DNA of 64,000 nucleotides from assembly GCA_963665405.2 (NCBI GenBank), contig CAXXUH010000004.1, forward strand, positions 868,001-932,000, written 5' to 3'. This document shows positions 7,998-15,648 of this stretch, in pieces. Position numbers and translations under genes: made by a program. The DNA comes from G963665405 sp963665405. Lineage in GTDB: Bacteria > Chloroflexota > Dehalococcoidia > Lucifugimonadales > G963665405. Position 1 is the first letter of the stretch. Each line of letters begins with the position of its first letter. The notes beneath the pieces were generated by a model. The model was not told the DNA's origin and made no database searches. It saw only the letters and a program-made list of their open reading frames with translations.

Positions 7998-8462
7998 TCA
8001 ATCTCGGGTGATGAGGCCGCCGATGGCGCCGATGATGGCGCCGCCGATGCTGCTGACGATGAGGACGATGTTGGGGATTGGGTCGCCGTAGAAGACCCAG
8101 GTGCCGACTATGAGGCTAACGAAGGTGCCGATGATGGCGCCGACGACGGCGCCGACGATGGCGACGACGACCGCGCCGACACCTTTGCCTTTGTCATCCC
8201 TCACTAGGTCCGCGAGCCGATCGGTCATTTCAAAGAAATCACCCGGGGACACCCCTAAGCGAAGACATGCCCGACCTAGGGCTGACTCGTCGAAGGACTC
8301 AAGCACATCCTCGGGTTCCCGCGTGTTTCCCAGTTGAACCAGCCGCTCTATCCGTTCAGCTTTGCCGCCAGATACCGGGTCTCCTAAGTCGCGAAGGGCG
8401 TGCTCTAGGTCCTCGGACGTGAAGAGATCGAGAAGCTCGGCGAACCCCATCTGCGTTGTCAT
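7998..8462 (-). CDS. SAP-like domain membrane protein of unknown function
   Basis: The 154-residue product starts MTTQMGFAELLDLF and contains a SAP-like helix-extended-helix segment (LEHALRDLGDPVSGGKAERI, residues about 16-35), a motif usually linked to nucleic-acid binding. The C-terminal half has a Gly-rich membrane hairpin (VGAVVVAIVGAVVGAIIG, then IVLIVSSIGGAIIGAIGG) with GxxxG packing motifs. I start at 8462 because upstream residues look non-coding; a G-rich tract just before may serve as the ribosome site. Function unknown; a membrane-anchored DNA-associated protein is conceivable. Confidence 0.55.
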   Translation of the reverse strand: MTTQMGFAELLDLFTSEDLEHALRDLGDPVSGGKAERIERLVQLGNTREPEDVLESFDESALGRACLRLGVSPGDFFEMTDRLADLVRDDKGKGVGAVVVAIVGAVVGAIIGTFVSLIVGTWVFYGDPIPNIVLIVSSIGGAIIGAIGGLITRD

Positions 8463-8577
8463 AGACCGCCCCCCGCCCGACCGATCGCTCGTTGGGTGGT
8501 ATTGTACTAGATGGAGGCTAGGTCTACCCTTGTCCTGTGAACGCTCGCACAGCCGCATTTGACCGAGGAGGGTGGGA

Positions 8578-8797
8578 GTGGCGCACCAGGAAGCCAGCGT
8601 AGTCCTCAGAGACGCGCTGATGGATTTCACGTCCGGCAAAAACGACATCAAGGTCGCGCTGCAGGACCGCAAGGTCTTACCGGCGGGCGGCCAAGGGTGA
8701 CCCCGTTGTCCTGCTCTCGATTCGGAGCTACCAGCGCCGATTCACGGCCGCCAGGAACGCCGCCGAGCCCCTCTTCGCCGACACGCTGACCCCATAG
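8578..8797 (+). pseudogene. Small gene, apparently frameshifted
   Basis: GGAGG precedes a GTG start giving a 40-residue ORF (MAHQEASVVLRDALMDFTSG onwards). After about residue 31 the coding-like signal moves to another frame (SYRRAAKGDPVVLLSIRSYQ, then RRFTAARNAAEPLFADTL) and runs to TAG at 8797. The two parts together would make about 70 residues. I do not recognise the family; evidence is the strong ribosome site and the continuing amino-acid-like composition. Confidence 0.3.
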
Positions 8798-9190
8798 GCC
8801 CCTCTCGGCGGCCGTAGCATCGGCTTGGGCCGCGGATGGCCGGGTCGGTTTCGGCGGGCCTCCCTCGGCCTCAAGCAGCGGCTTCGGATAGTTCATTCGC
8901 ACCACTCTTCTTTGGTGTGGGCTCCGCCAGCTTTTAGGCCGCTCTGCTCGGTTGCTCTACCCTCCCGCCCTTCACAATTGTCTACGGTGAGCAGAAAGAT
9001 CAACGACAGCGGAGAAGGGTAACCACGAAACGCAAGATCCCAGGAGGGCTGTGCCGGGACGGCGTCGTAGCTGGGAAATTTGGACGACGGGTGGGACCGC
9101 GCTATTGTCGGGAACGTCCTCGAGAGGTGGGACGAGGACTGGCTGATTGCGCCGATCGTCGCTCCCGAGAACGGCCGGCTGACTGGGAAC
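8798..9190. other. Intergenic stretch, nothing recognised
   Basis: No convincing gene, tRNA or repeat is seen between the small frameshifted gene and the Hpt domain, although the minus-strand Hpt frame stays open down to 8972. Confidence 0.4.
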
Positions 9191-9565
9191 TAGCTCCAGA
9201 CGGCCCGAGCCCCTGTTGCGCGGCCTCGCCAGGAACGTTGTAAGGGCGGCCCCCAGACGCTCGACCTCGACCCGGAGCACACCGTGCACCTCCGCCGCCT
9301 GGTCCAAATCTCCTTCGCGCCCCAGTATCTCCAGCCTCGACGCCGCTTCCGTCGCGGAGTCGGCCCGGAAGTGGCTTACCGCCCCTTTGAGAGTATGGGC
9401 GTGTCGACCGACGTCGCCGCCTCTCCCTTCGCTGAGAGCCCGTTGAAGGCTATCCAGCAGCTTCGGATGGGTGTCGAGGAACACCTCGCCGAGAGAATGG
9501 TGGCCGGACCAGGTCGTCGGGCCCTTGTACAGAGCGGCCATATTACTGCGAGGACCGGCACCCAT
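8972..9565 (-). CDS. Hpt (histidine phosphotransfer) domain protein, possibly partial
   Basis: The core reads GEVFLDTHPKLLDSLQRALS, then GRHAHTLKGAVSHF. The H-x-L-K-G motif is the phosphoacceptor signature of Hpt four-helix bundles, which pass phosphate between receiver domains in phosphorelays. The domain ends near 9220; the frame stays open to 8972 but that tail (RGSGRLELVPSQ onward) looks non-native. Starts at 9565 or 9541 lack a clear ribosome site. Many Hpt domains of this type sit at the end of hybrid kinases, so this could be the surviving end of one. A response regulator gene lies divergently at 9666 and is a natural partner, and a hybrid kinase lies at 48.5 kb. Confidence 0.55.
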   Translation of the reverse strand: MGAGPRSNMAALYKGPTTWSGHHSLGEVFLDTHPKLLDSLQRALSEGRGGDVGRHAHTLKGAVSHFRADSATEAASRLEILGREGDLDQAAEVHGVLRVEVERLGAALTTFLARPRNRGSGRLELVPSQPAVLGSDDRRNQPVLVPPLEDVPDNSAVPPVVQISQLRRRPGTALLGSCVSWLPFSAVVDLSAHRRQL

Positions 9566-9665
9566 GCCTTTTTGCCGGGTACCACTCTTGCGGAAGCGCG
9601 GGATCGGCACTAACCTAATAGATGAGGACCAACGGGTCGAGTTCCTTGACTGGGGCAGGTCTGTG

Positions 9666-10340
9666 ATGAAAACGATAAGCGTGATAGTGGCGGACGACTC
9701 CGAGTTCATGCGCGAGTCGTACCAGGCGATCCTGGAGACGGCGGAACGTCTCGAAGTCCTGGGCATGGCGGCCGATGGGCAGGAGGCGGTGTTCCTCACC
9801 GACATCCTGAAACCGCAGGTGGCCATCCTCGACATCAGGATGCCCAAGATGGACGGCATCACCGCCGCTCACCAGATCGTCGCGAACCACCCGAACACGG
9901 GAATAGTCATCATATCGAGCTACGACGACACGTCGTACATCAACGAGCTGCTCAAGACCCGCCCGGCCGGCAAGGCCTATCTGCTAAAGGCGTCGCTGGA
10001 CGACGTCCAGGAGCTGATCCGGACTGTCGAGGCTGTGGCGGCCGGCTGGACGGTCCTGGACCCAGTGGTGGTCGAGAAGCTGATCTCCTCGCAGGCCGTG
10101 AAGCCCAAGTCCTCCCTGGCTCCGCTCTCGGACCAGGAGAGGTCGGTCCTTTCAATGCTCGTTCAGGGACACACGTCCACGTCGATCTCTACGGCGCTTG
10201 GAGGGGATGCGAGCAGCGTCGACGACCAGGTGAGCGGGATCTACGACAAGTTGAGTGTGCCCGAGTCGTCGGCCCACGACCGGCGGGTCGAGGCGGTCCT
10301 GACGTTCCTGGACATCGCTCGGAGTCCTCAGGGGCGGTAG
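9666..10340 (+). CDS. Response regulator, NarL/LuxR type with degenerate HTH
   Basis: The 224-residue product has a receiver domain (acidic pocket ADD at residues 9-11, phosphoacceptor Asp56 in AILDIRMPKMDG, conserved Lys in YLLKAS near residue 108) followed by a LuxR/GerE-like region. The latter starts LAPLSDQERSVLSMLVQGH, which resembles the LTPRE-x-EVL pattern, but the recognition helix segment (GGDASSVDDQVSGIYDKLSV) is unusual: the usual KTVKNH is replaced by SVDDQV, so DNA binding may be altered. Start ATG 9666 matches the receiver-domain N terminus. It is divergent from the Hpt ORF, suggesting a phosphorelay pair. Confidence 0.85.
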   Translation: MKTISVIVADDSEFMRESYQAILETAERLEVLGMAADGQEAVFLTDILKPQVAILDIRMPKMDGITAAHQIVANHPNTGIVIISSYDDTSYINELLKTRPAGKAYLLKASLDDVQELIRTVEAVAAGWTVLDPVVVEKLISSQAVKPKSSLAPLSDQERSVLSMLVQGHTSTSISTALGGDASSVDDQVSGIYDKLSVPESSAHDRRVEAVLTFLDIARSPQGR

Positions 10341-10376
10341 AGCGGGTATCCGGACGCGGGACCTCCCGTCCCCGGG

Positions 10377-11588
10377 TCAGCCTTTGATGACACCGAGAGG
10401 CCGGAGCCTGGCCACGGCCCGGCAGAGTCCCGCGGCCTGCGACACGCGGACGACGTCGGACACGTCCTTGTATGCCTCGGACGCCTCTTCGGCCAGCGAC
10501 GCCCAGCCGCGGCCCAGGGCGACGATGCCCCGCTCGGCCAGCTCGCCCTGAATGTCCCGGCCCTTGAGGAGCTTCTTCGCTCTCGTTCGACTGTGCAGCC
10601 GTCCGGCGCCGTGGGCCGCGGATCCGAACGACGACTCCATAGCCGCCGGGTCGCCGACCGCGACATACGAGTAGCGCCCCATGTCCCCGGGAATCAGTAC
10701 CGGCTGGCCGATCTCGCGGTATCGGCCGGGGATGTCCGGGTGCCCGGGCGGGAAGCTCCGGGTGGCACCCTTCCGGTGGACGCACAGGCGCTTGCGCTTG
10801 CCGTCGACCGTGTGATCCTCGATCTTGGCCATGTTGTGAGACAGGTCGTAGACCTGCCAGATGCCCATGTCCGTCCACGAGCGGCCGAAGACCTCCTGAA
10901 AAGAGAGTCTCGTCCAGTGGGCGATGCACTGGCGATTGGCCCACGCGAAGTTGGCGGCGGCCCGCATCGCCCTGAGATAGCGCTCGCCCTCCGGAGTCGA
11001 GATGGGCACGGAGGCCAGCTGGCGGTCCGGCAGCTCGATCCCGTACCGTGCCCCGGCACCTTCGAGCTCACGCAGCGAGTCGGTGCACACCTGGTGTCCC
11101 AGGCCCCGGGAGCCACAGTGGATCATCACGGTGACCTGGCCGACCTCCCGGAGTCCCATCGCGCTCGCGGCTACGTCGTCCAGAAGCTCGTCGACCACCT
11201 GGACCTCGAGGAAGTGGTTGCCCGAGCCGAGGGTACCCAGCTGAGGCCCACCCCGTGTCTTCGGACGCTCTCCGACAGCATCGGCGCCGGTGTCTTGCAT
11301 GCAGCCCGATTCCTCGGTCACCTCGATGTCGTCCGGGTCGCCGAGGCCGCGGTCCACGGCCCAGGAGGCGCCCCTGTTGAGGACCTCGTTGAGCCAGTCC
11401 ACCGCCAGCGACTCCGGGTCACGGGCGGAGACCGAGAACTCGAGGGTCTCCCGAGGCCGTACGTGCTCGAGCTCGGCGATGATGCTGAACATACCCTTGG
11501 CCAGCCAGGCCAGGGCCCCGCCCAGGTCGGCGCCGGTGGCTACGACCGCGACGTCGGCCGTGTGCTCCTCGATCTCGAATCCGGCCAT
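10377..11588 (-). CDS. Archease N-terminal part fused to RtcB C-terminal part
   Basis: Residues 1-70 (FEIEEHTADVAVVATGADLG, then DPESLAVDWLNEVL) are the first half of archease, the activator of RtcB. From residue 71 the protein is RtcB, the RNA 3'-phosphate ligase: GTLGSGNHF (His125), MIHCGSRGLGHQ (His157), DLSHNMAK (His251) and SAAHGAGR (His327, equivalent to the guanylylated His). Missing are the second half of archease and about 150 N-terminal residues of RtcB, including the D-x-x-C metal ligands of the GYDINCGVR region. Archease and rtcB are commonly adjacent, and both contain EVL at the junction, so an in-frame deletion at microhomology explains the fusion. Ligase activity is doubtful. 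Confidence 0.85.
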   Translation of the reverse strand: MAGFEIEEHTADVAVVATGADLGGALAWLAKGMFSIIAELEHVRPRETLEFSVSARDPESLAVDWLNEVLNRGASWAVDRGLGDPDDIEVTEESGCMQDTGADAVGERPKTRGGPQLGTLGSGNHFLEVQVVDELLDDVAASAMGLREVGQVTVMIHCGSRGLGHQVCTDSLRELEGAGARYGIELPDRQLASVPISTPEGERYLRAMRAAANFAWANRQCIAHWTRLSFQEVFGRSWTDMGIWQVYDLSHNMAKIEDHTVDGKRKRLCVHRKGATRSFPPGHPDIPGRYREIGQPVLIPGDMGRYSYVAVGDPAAMESSFGSAAHGAGRLHSRTRAKKLLKGRDIQGELAERGIVALGRGWASLAEEASEAYKDVSDVVRVSQAAGLCRAVARLRPLGVIKG

Positions 11589-11611
11589 TGCCTCACGAAG
11601 CGTGTACGGAG

Positions 11612-11640
11612 TTGCTCATGGACAGGGCATTCGTTATACT
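11612..11640 (+). promoter_or_regulatory. Sigma-70 type promoter upstream of the toxin-antitoxin pair
   Basis: TTGCTC (11612-11617), a 17-base spacer and TATACT (11635-11640). The antitoxin begins 150 bases downstream with no other start between. Confidence 0.55.
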
Positions 11641-11789
11641 GCTGTTAAGTACCTATTGTTGCGCACATTTTCCGATTCGGTGCTAGAGGTCGCCGAACCG
11701 ACGTCATATCTCCAGACCCATCTCTGATAGCAAATGGCAGAGTTTGGTCGATGTCGCTGAGATTTTGATGATTGAGAGTGTTATGTGAG

Positions 11790-12026
11790 ATGACGAACGT
11801 AAGACAGAATTTTACCATCCCCGAAGAAACCGGACGGAGGTTGAAAGCCCTCATCGCCGATCGAAAGCGAAGCGCATTTGTTGCCGAAGCGATCGAGGAC
11901 AAGTTGAAGCAACTGGAGGAGGAGCGGCTGAAACAAGATCTTCGAGAAGGTTACGCGGCCAGGAGTGCGGAAGGCGCCGCGATCAATGCCGAGTGGGAAG
12001 CGGCCACGCTGGAGGGGTGGGAGTGA
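11790..12026 (+). CDS. Antitoxin, ribbon-helix-helix / MazE-like
   Basis: The 78-residue protein begins MTNVRQNFTIPEETGRRLKA, a short beta strand followed by helices with FVAEAIEDKLKQLEEERLKQ, the layout of ribbon-helix-helix antitoxins that bind DNA with the N terminus and the toxin with the acidic tail (AEWEAATLEGWE). The toxin gene follows 29 bases later. The ATG at 11790 is chosen because the strand begins right there; an in-frame TTG at 11772 is less likely. Such antitoxins normally repress their own promoter, here probably 11612-11640. Confidence 0.8.
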   Translation: MTNVRQNFTIPEETGRRLKALIADRKRSAFVAEAIEDKLKQLEEERLKQDLREGYAARSAEGAAINAEWEAATLEGWE

Positions 12027-12055
12027 GACAAGGTTAAGACTAAGGAGGGCAGGTC

Positions 12056-12433
12056 TTGAGAAGGACAAACCCAGACGGGGCGGGAGGAAAGGAGCTCCGT
12101 AGGGGCGACATCCACTACGCCAATCTGAACCCGGTCGTAGGGTCCGAGATCGCCAAGCGAAGGCCGACGCTGGTGGTCTCCAACGACGAAAACAATGAGC
12201 TGGCTCAGACAGTGACAGTAGTTCCTCTCACCAGCCAGTCGGGCAGGAGGGTGTACCCGTTCGAGGTTCGGGTCCCCCAAGGCGTGGGGGGGCTCTCCAA
12301 AGATTCCCGAGTTAAGTGCGACCAGATTCGTACGGTTGACAAGAGACGGCTGTCCGGGTTCATCGGCAGCCTCGAGGGACCGTACATGTACGAGGTCGGG
12401 GAAGCGCTAAAGCGTCACCTCAACCTTTCTTGA
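12056..12433 (+). CDS. MazF/PemK-family toxin (endoribonuclease)
   Basis: The 125-residue product contains ELRRGDIHYANLNPVVGSE, KRRPTLVVSNDENN, VTVVPLTSQ and KCDQIRTVDKRRL, the successive motifs of MazF/PemK endoribonucleases; the Arg in the first loop and Thr in the VPLTS strand are the usual active-site positions. MazF cuts mRNA at short motifs when freed from antitoxin. The start is a TTG at 12056: AAGGAGG lies seven bases upstream and no ATG or GTG fits. A weak start codon behind a strong ribosome site may keep toxin below antitoxin. Adjacent antitoxin completes the pair. Confidence 0.9.
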   Translation: MRRTNPDGAGGKELRRGDIHYANLNPVVGSEIAKRRPTLVVSNDENNELAQTVTVVPLTSQSGRRVYPFEVRVPQGVGGLSKDSRVKCDQIRTVDKRRLSGFIGSLEGPYMYEVGEALKRHLNLS

Positions 12434-12463
12434 GGGGGAGTCGGAACGCCTAGCGGCCGGCTC

Positions 12464-12865
12464 CTAGCCTATAGCCGCCGCCCCGGCCCGAGAGCAGTCC
12501 TCGTCCTCCTCCCCGGTTCCCCCGCCGGCCCCGCAGGCGCCTATCAGCTCGCTGTCGCGGGAGATCGGGACCGCGCCGCGGCCCAGGATGAACCTCCCGC
12601 CCATCTGGATCTGTAGCGCTCGCATAACCGGACTGTCGTTCCTCGGTATCAGGTCGCCGCTGGACTCGCCGAAGAGTACGGACGCGACCGCCTTGCCCTT
12701 GCTGCCCTCGATGCCGAGGAGCAGGGCATTCTCCATCTTCTGCATCGTCACCAGGTTCGTGCCCGAGTCGACGACCGACACGGCGATCGTGATCCCAAGC
12801 TCCTTGGCCCGTGCGATCGCGGCCTCGCAGACCGTGACCGCCTCTTTCAGGGTTACGTTTGCCAT
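12464..12865 (-). CDS. GlcG/HbpS (DUF336) family protein
   Basis: A 133-residue protein from MANVTLKEAVTVCEAAIARA to the stop at 12464. Motifs AIARAKELGI, AVSVVDSGTNLVTMQKM, SKGKAVASVLFG and ELIGACGAGGGTGEEDEDCS follow the DUF336 fold, in which the SG-G-x-x-x-EDE loop is a signature. Members bind heme or cobalamin-like ligands or accompany glycolate and diol catabolism; the role here is unknown. Start 12865 is supported by AAGGAG eight bases upstream; an extension to 12934 lacks such a signal. It converges on the MazF gene. Confidence 0.85.
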   Translation of the reverse strand: MANVTLKEAVTVCEAAIARAKELGITIAVSVVDSGTNLVTMQKMENALLLGIEGSKGKAVASVLFGESSGDLIPRNDSPVMRALQIQMGGRFILGRGAVPISRDSELIGACGAGGGTGEEDEDCSRAGAAAIG

Positions 12866-12925
12866 TTCTTCTCCTTCTCTCCCTCTGGCCGTCGGCGGCT
12901 CAACAGCGCCGTCACACCGTGCCTC

Positions 12926-13240
12926 ACCCTTCAAAAAGGGGGTGGGGGTTGAGTCTGAGGGCCACCCTCAGACTCCCGGCAAAGGGGCTCTGCCCCTCTG
13001 CGCTCCTCGTTTCTCCCGCACCTCACCCTTGTTCGGATAGGGGGTAATTGAATCCGGGGGATAGCCCCAGACTCCCGGCAAAAGGGCTCTGCCCCTCTGC
13101 ACTCCTCGTTTCCCCGGCGCCACACCTTAGCCTCGTCGCGTGACGCCCCACCCTTTGTAGAAAGGGGTGGAAATTGAATCTGAGGGATATCCCCATCCAG
13201 CTCAGACTCTCGGCAAAGGGGGAAAGCCCCCGTTCTCGTC
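12926..13240 (-). repeat. Three consecutive family A hairpin repeats
   Basis: Copies lie at about 12926-13010, 13022-13108 and 13148-13240. Each has an opening CCCTT/AAGGGG-type hairpin, a CTGAGGG-x-CCCTCAG-type hairpin, then CCGGCAAAGGGGCTCTGCCCC or a variant. The third ends AAAGGGGGAAAGCCCCC, a changed but still self-complementary second hairpin. Together with 13241-13427 they form the 640-base gap between the GlcG-like gene and argJ. Confidence 0.8.
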
Positions 13241-13424
13241 ATCCCGCCAGGCCCGCAGCCGTGCGCCCCTACACTCGCCGTACCCCATACCCCCGTATCC
13301 TGAGCCGATGGGGTTTCTGGCGATCGCCGACGTGGGCGAGGATTCGGCCGGATTCTACCATACCCGGCTCGGCTGGAGCCCGGACCCATCGGACCGGCGG
13401 ACCCCTCTCCGCGCCATGGGCGTA

Positions 13425-13433
13425 TGGTATACT
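13425..13433 (+). promoter_or_regulatory. Extended -10 promoter upstream of argJ
   Basis: TGGTATACT gives a near-consensus extended -10 element. No good -35 hexamer is seen, which is acceptable for extended -10 sites. argJ starts about 75 bases downstream. Confidence 0.5.
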
Positions 13434-13505
13434 GCCGTCTGTCCAAGCGGCCCCGTCCGCCGCGCTGCCTGCGGTCGGCGCAGTCGAGGGCCCAGAGAGA
13501 AGCAA

Positions 13506-14723
13506 GTGCCCGCGATGATCGAGCTCATCCAAGGCGGTGGGGTCACCTCAGCCAAGGGATTCCTGGCAGGGGCGACCTTCGCCGGGCTCAAGACCCAGGA
13601 AGACTCCGCGCTCGACCTCGGGATCCTGGTCTCCGAGGCGCCGGTCGGCGTGGCAGGGGCGTTCAGCACGAACAAGATACTCTCCCCTTCGGTGGTGCTG
13701 ACCCGGGGTCGCGTCGGCAAAGGGATGGTGCGGGCCGTCGTTGCGAACAGCGGCTGTGCCAACTGCTGCGTAGGCGCCCAGGGCCTGAAGGACGCCGAGG
13801 AGCTGGCCTCCCTCGCGGCCAACCAGGCGGGAGTCGCGGCCGAGGAGACCCTGGTCTGCAGCACCGGCGTCATCGGGGTCGAGCTGCCTATGGCGCTCAT
13901 CAGGCAGAACGTCAGCAACATCAAGCTTTCTGCGGACGGCGGCCACGATTTCGCCCGAGCCATCATGACCACGGATACCCGTCCGAAGGAGATGGCGGTG
14001 TCGGCGGAGGTCGGCGGCCGGAAGATCGTCCTGGGAGGGGCTGCGAAGGGTGCGGGGATGATACACCCGAACATGGCGACGATGCTCTGCTTCATCACCA
14101 CCGATGCGGCGGTCGACCCGGCCTTTCTCCAGGCGGCCCTGAGTCAGGCGGTGGACAGCTCGTTCAACCTGATAGACGTGGACGGCGACCAGAGCACGAA
14201 CGACACGGTGCTCGTCCTCGCCAACGGCGCTGCGGGCGGAGACTCCATCGGCGCCGGCTCACCGGCCGCGATCGCCTTCCAGGAGGTTCTGGACTACGTG
14301 TGCTCCGCCCTCGCCAAGGAGCTGGTGAGGGACGCGGAGGGCGCCCAGCGCGTCATCGAGGTGACCGTCGAGGGCGCGAGAAGCACGGACGATGCACGCA
14401 CCGCCGCGCGGGAGATCGCCAGCTCGCTCCTGGTCAAGGCCATGGTACACGGCCGCGATCCCAACTGGGGGCGAATAATGATGGCCCTGGGCAAGAGCGG
14501 CGCCGAGTTGGAGGAGTCCGCCGTCGACGTCTTCATCAACGACATCCACGTCGTGCACGAGGGAATGGCCATCTCGTATCTCAAGGACGCGGTTGTGAGT
14601 GCGATGAGCGTCCCGGAGGTCCGATTCAGGGTGAGCCTCAACAGCGGTGGCGGCACGGCCACGGCCCTGGGGTCCGACCTTACGGAAGAGTACGTCATTC
14701 TGAACTCCGCATACAGCACCTGA
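13506..14723 (+). CDS. argJ: Glutamate N-acetyltransferase / amino-acid acetyltransferase ArgJ
   Basis: ArgJ transfers the acetyl group from N-acetylornithine to glutamate (and may also use acetyl-CoA), recycling acetylglutamate in arginine synthesis. The precursor cleaves itself before a Thr in KGAGMIHPNMATML; here this is Thr192 counting from the GTG. The N terminus IELIQGGGVTSAKGFLAG and the oxyanion Thr/Gly stretch CSTGVIG are conserved, as is the end YVILNSAYST. I use GTG 13506, four bases after AGAGAGAAG; ATG 13515 is the alternative. argB follows after 19 bases. The enzyme appears complete. Confidence 0.93.
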   Translation: MPAMIELIQGGGVTSAKGFLAGATFAGLKTQEDSALDLGILVSEAPVGVAGAFSTNKILSPSVVLTRGRVGKGMVRAVVANSGCANCCVGAQGLKDAEELASLAANQAGVAAEETLVCSTGVIGVELPMALIRQNVSNIKLSADGGHDFARAIMTTDTRPKEMAVSAEVGGRKIVLGGAAKGAGMIHPNMATMLCFITTDAAVDPAFLQAALSQAVDSSFNLIDVDGDQSTNDTVLVLANGAAGGDSIGAGSPAAIAFQEVLDYVCSALAKELVRDAEGAQRVIEVTVEGARSTDDARTAAREIASSLLVKAMVHGRDPNWGRIMMALGKSGAELEESAVDVFINDIHVVHEGMAISYLKDAVVSAMSVPEVRFRVSLNSGGGTATALGSDLTEEYVILNSAYST

Positions 14724-14742
14724 CCGAGCCAGACCCCACTAG

Positions 14743-15639
14743 ATGGCATCAGCAGGACGCTCCGCCGACAAGCACCCCGACGAACCCGGCGACTGGTCAG
14801 ACCCGGCCGCCCCCCAGCACAGCCAGCGAGCCCGGCGAGAGCCCAAGGGAGAGCCCCATGGCCGCGGGACGATAGTCGTCAAAATCGGAGGGAGCACCCT
14901 GGGCTCCACGGACAGCTCCCTGCAAGACGTAGTGACACTTCACGAGCAGGGCTTGCGGCCCGTGGTCGTCCACGGCGGAGGCAAGCTGATCTCCGAGTGG
15001 ATGGAGAGGCAGGGGGTGCGTCCCCGCTTCGTCCGGGGGCTGCGAGTGACCGACCCGAGGAGCCTCGAGATAGTCGTGGGAGTCCTGACCGGGCTGGTCA
15101 ACAAGTCGCTGGTCGCGTCGATCCTGACCCTCGGCGGGCGTGCTATGGGCATATCCGGCGTAGACGGAGGACTGCTTGTGGCGAGGGTCGTCGACCCGGA
15201 GCTCGGGCGTGTCGGCGCGGTCGTAGAGGTCAACCTGGAGCCGGTCCAGGCCGTCCTGGACGCCGGGTGCATTCCCGTCATCGCACCGGTCGCGGTCCAC
15301 GTCGCCGACGGCTCGGACGACTTCGGGTCCATGCTCAACGTGAATGCCGACACGGCCGCCGGGGCCATCGCCGCCGCGCTCAGAGCGGAGAGGCTGGTCT
15401 TCCTGACCGACGTCGAGGGAGTTCTCGACACCTCGCACCGGCTCATCCCCAGGCTCACGGGCCGACAGGCCAGAGGGATGGTGCGGTCCAACATCGTTGG
15501 CGGGGGGATGGTCCCCAAGCTCGAGGCCTGCCTGACGGCCCTGGGTAAGGTGGAGTCGGCCCACATCCTGGACGGGCGCAAGCCGGGCTCCCTGCTTGCC
15601 AACCTCGCGGGTGGCACCGCAGGCACTCGTGTAGGGTAG
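14743..15639 (+). CDS. argB: Acetylglutamate kinase
   Basis: ArgB phosphorylates N-acetylglutamate, the second step of arginine synthesis. The kinase core begins near residue 43 with TIVVKIGGSTLG (nucleotide-binding Lys and glycines), followed by VVVHGGGKLISEWMER, PVIAPVAVHV, LNVNADTAAGAIAAAL and FLTDVEGVLD. The 42 residues before the core are Pro/Arg-rich and poorly conserved in appearance; no ribosome site precedes 14743, and no internal ATG or GTG in frame offers a better start, so the true start is uncertain. Close spacing to argJ and to the following UPF0182 gene suggests one operon. Confidence 0.92.
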   Translation: MASAGRSADKHPDEPGDWSDPAAPQHSQRARREPKGEPHGRGTIVVKIGGSTLGSTDSSLQDVVTLHEQGLRPVVVHGGGKLISEWMERQGVRPRFVRGLRVTDPRSLEIVVGVLTGLVNKSLVASILTLGGRAMGISGVDGGLLVARVVDPELGRVGAVVEVNLEPVQAVLDAGCIPVIAPVAVHVADGSDDFGSMLNVNADTAAGAIAAALRAERLVFLTDVEGVLDTSHRLIPRLTGRQARGMVRSNIVGGGMVPKLEACLTALGKVESAHILDGRKPGSLLANLAGGTAGTRVG

Positions 15640-15648
15640 CCGAGGCCG

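Noticed and set aside
7770..8207. Plus-strand Asp/Ala-rich ORF
   Set aside because: It is antisense to the Gly-rich membrane hairpin of the SAP-like gene and to the integrase tail.
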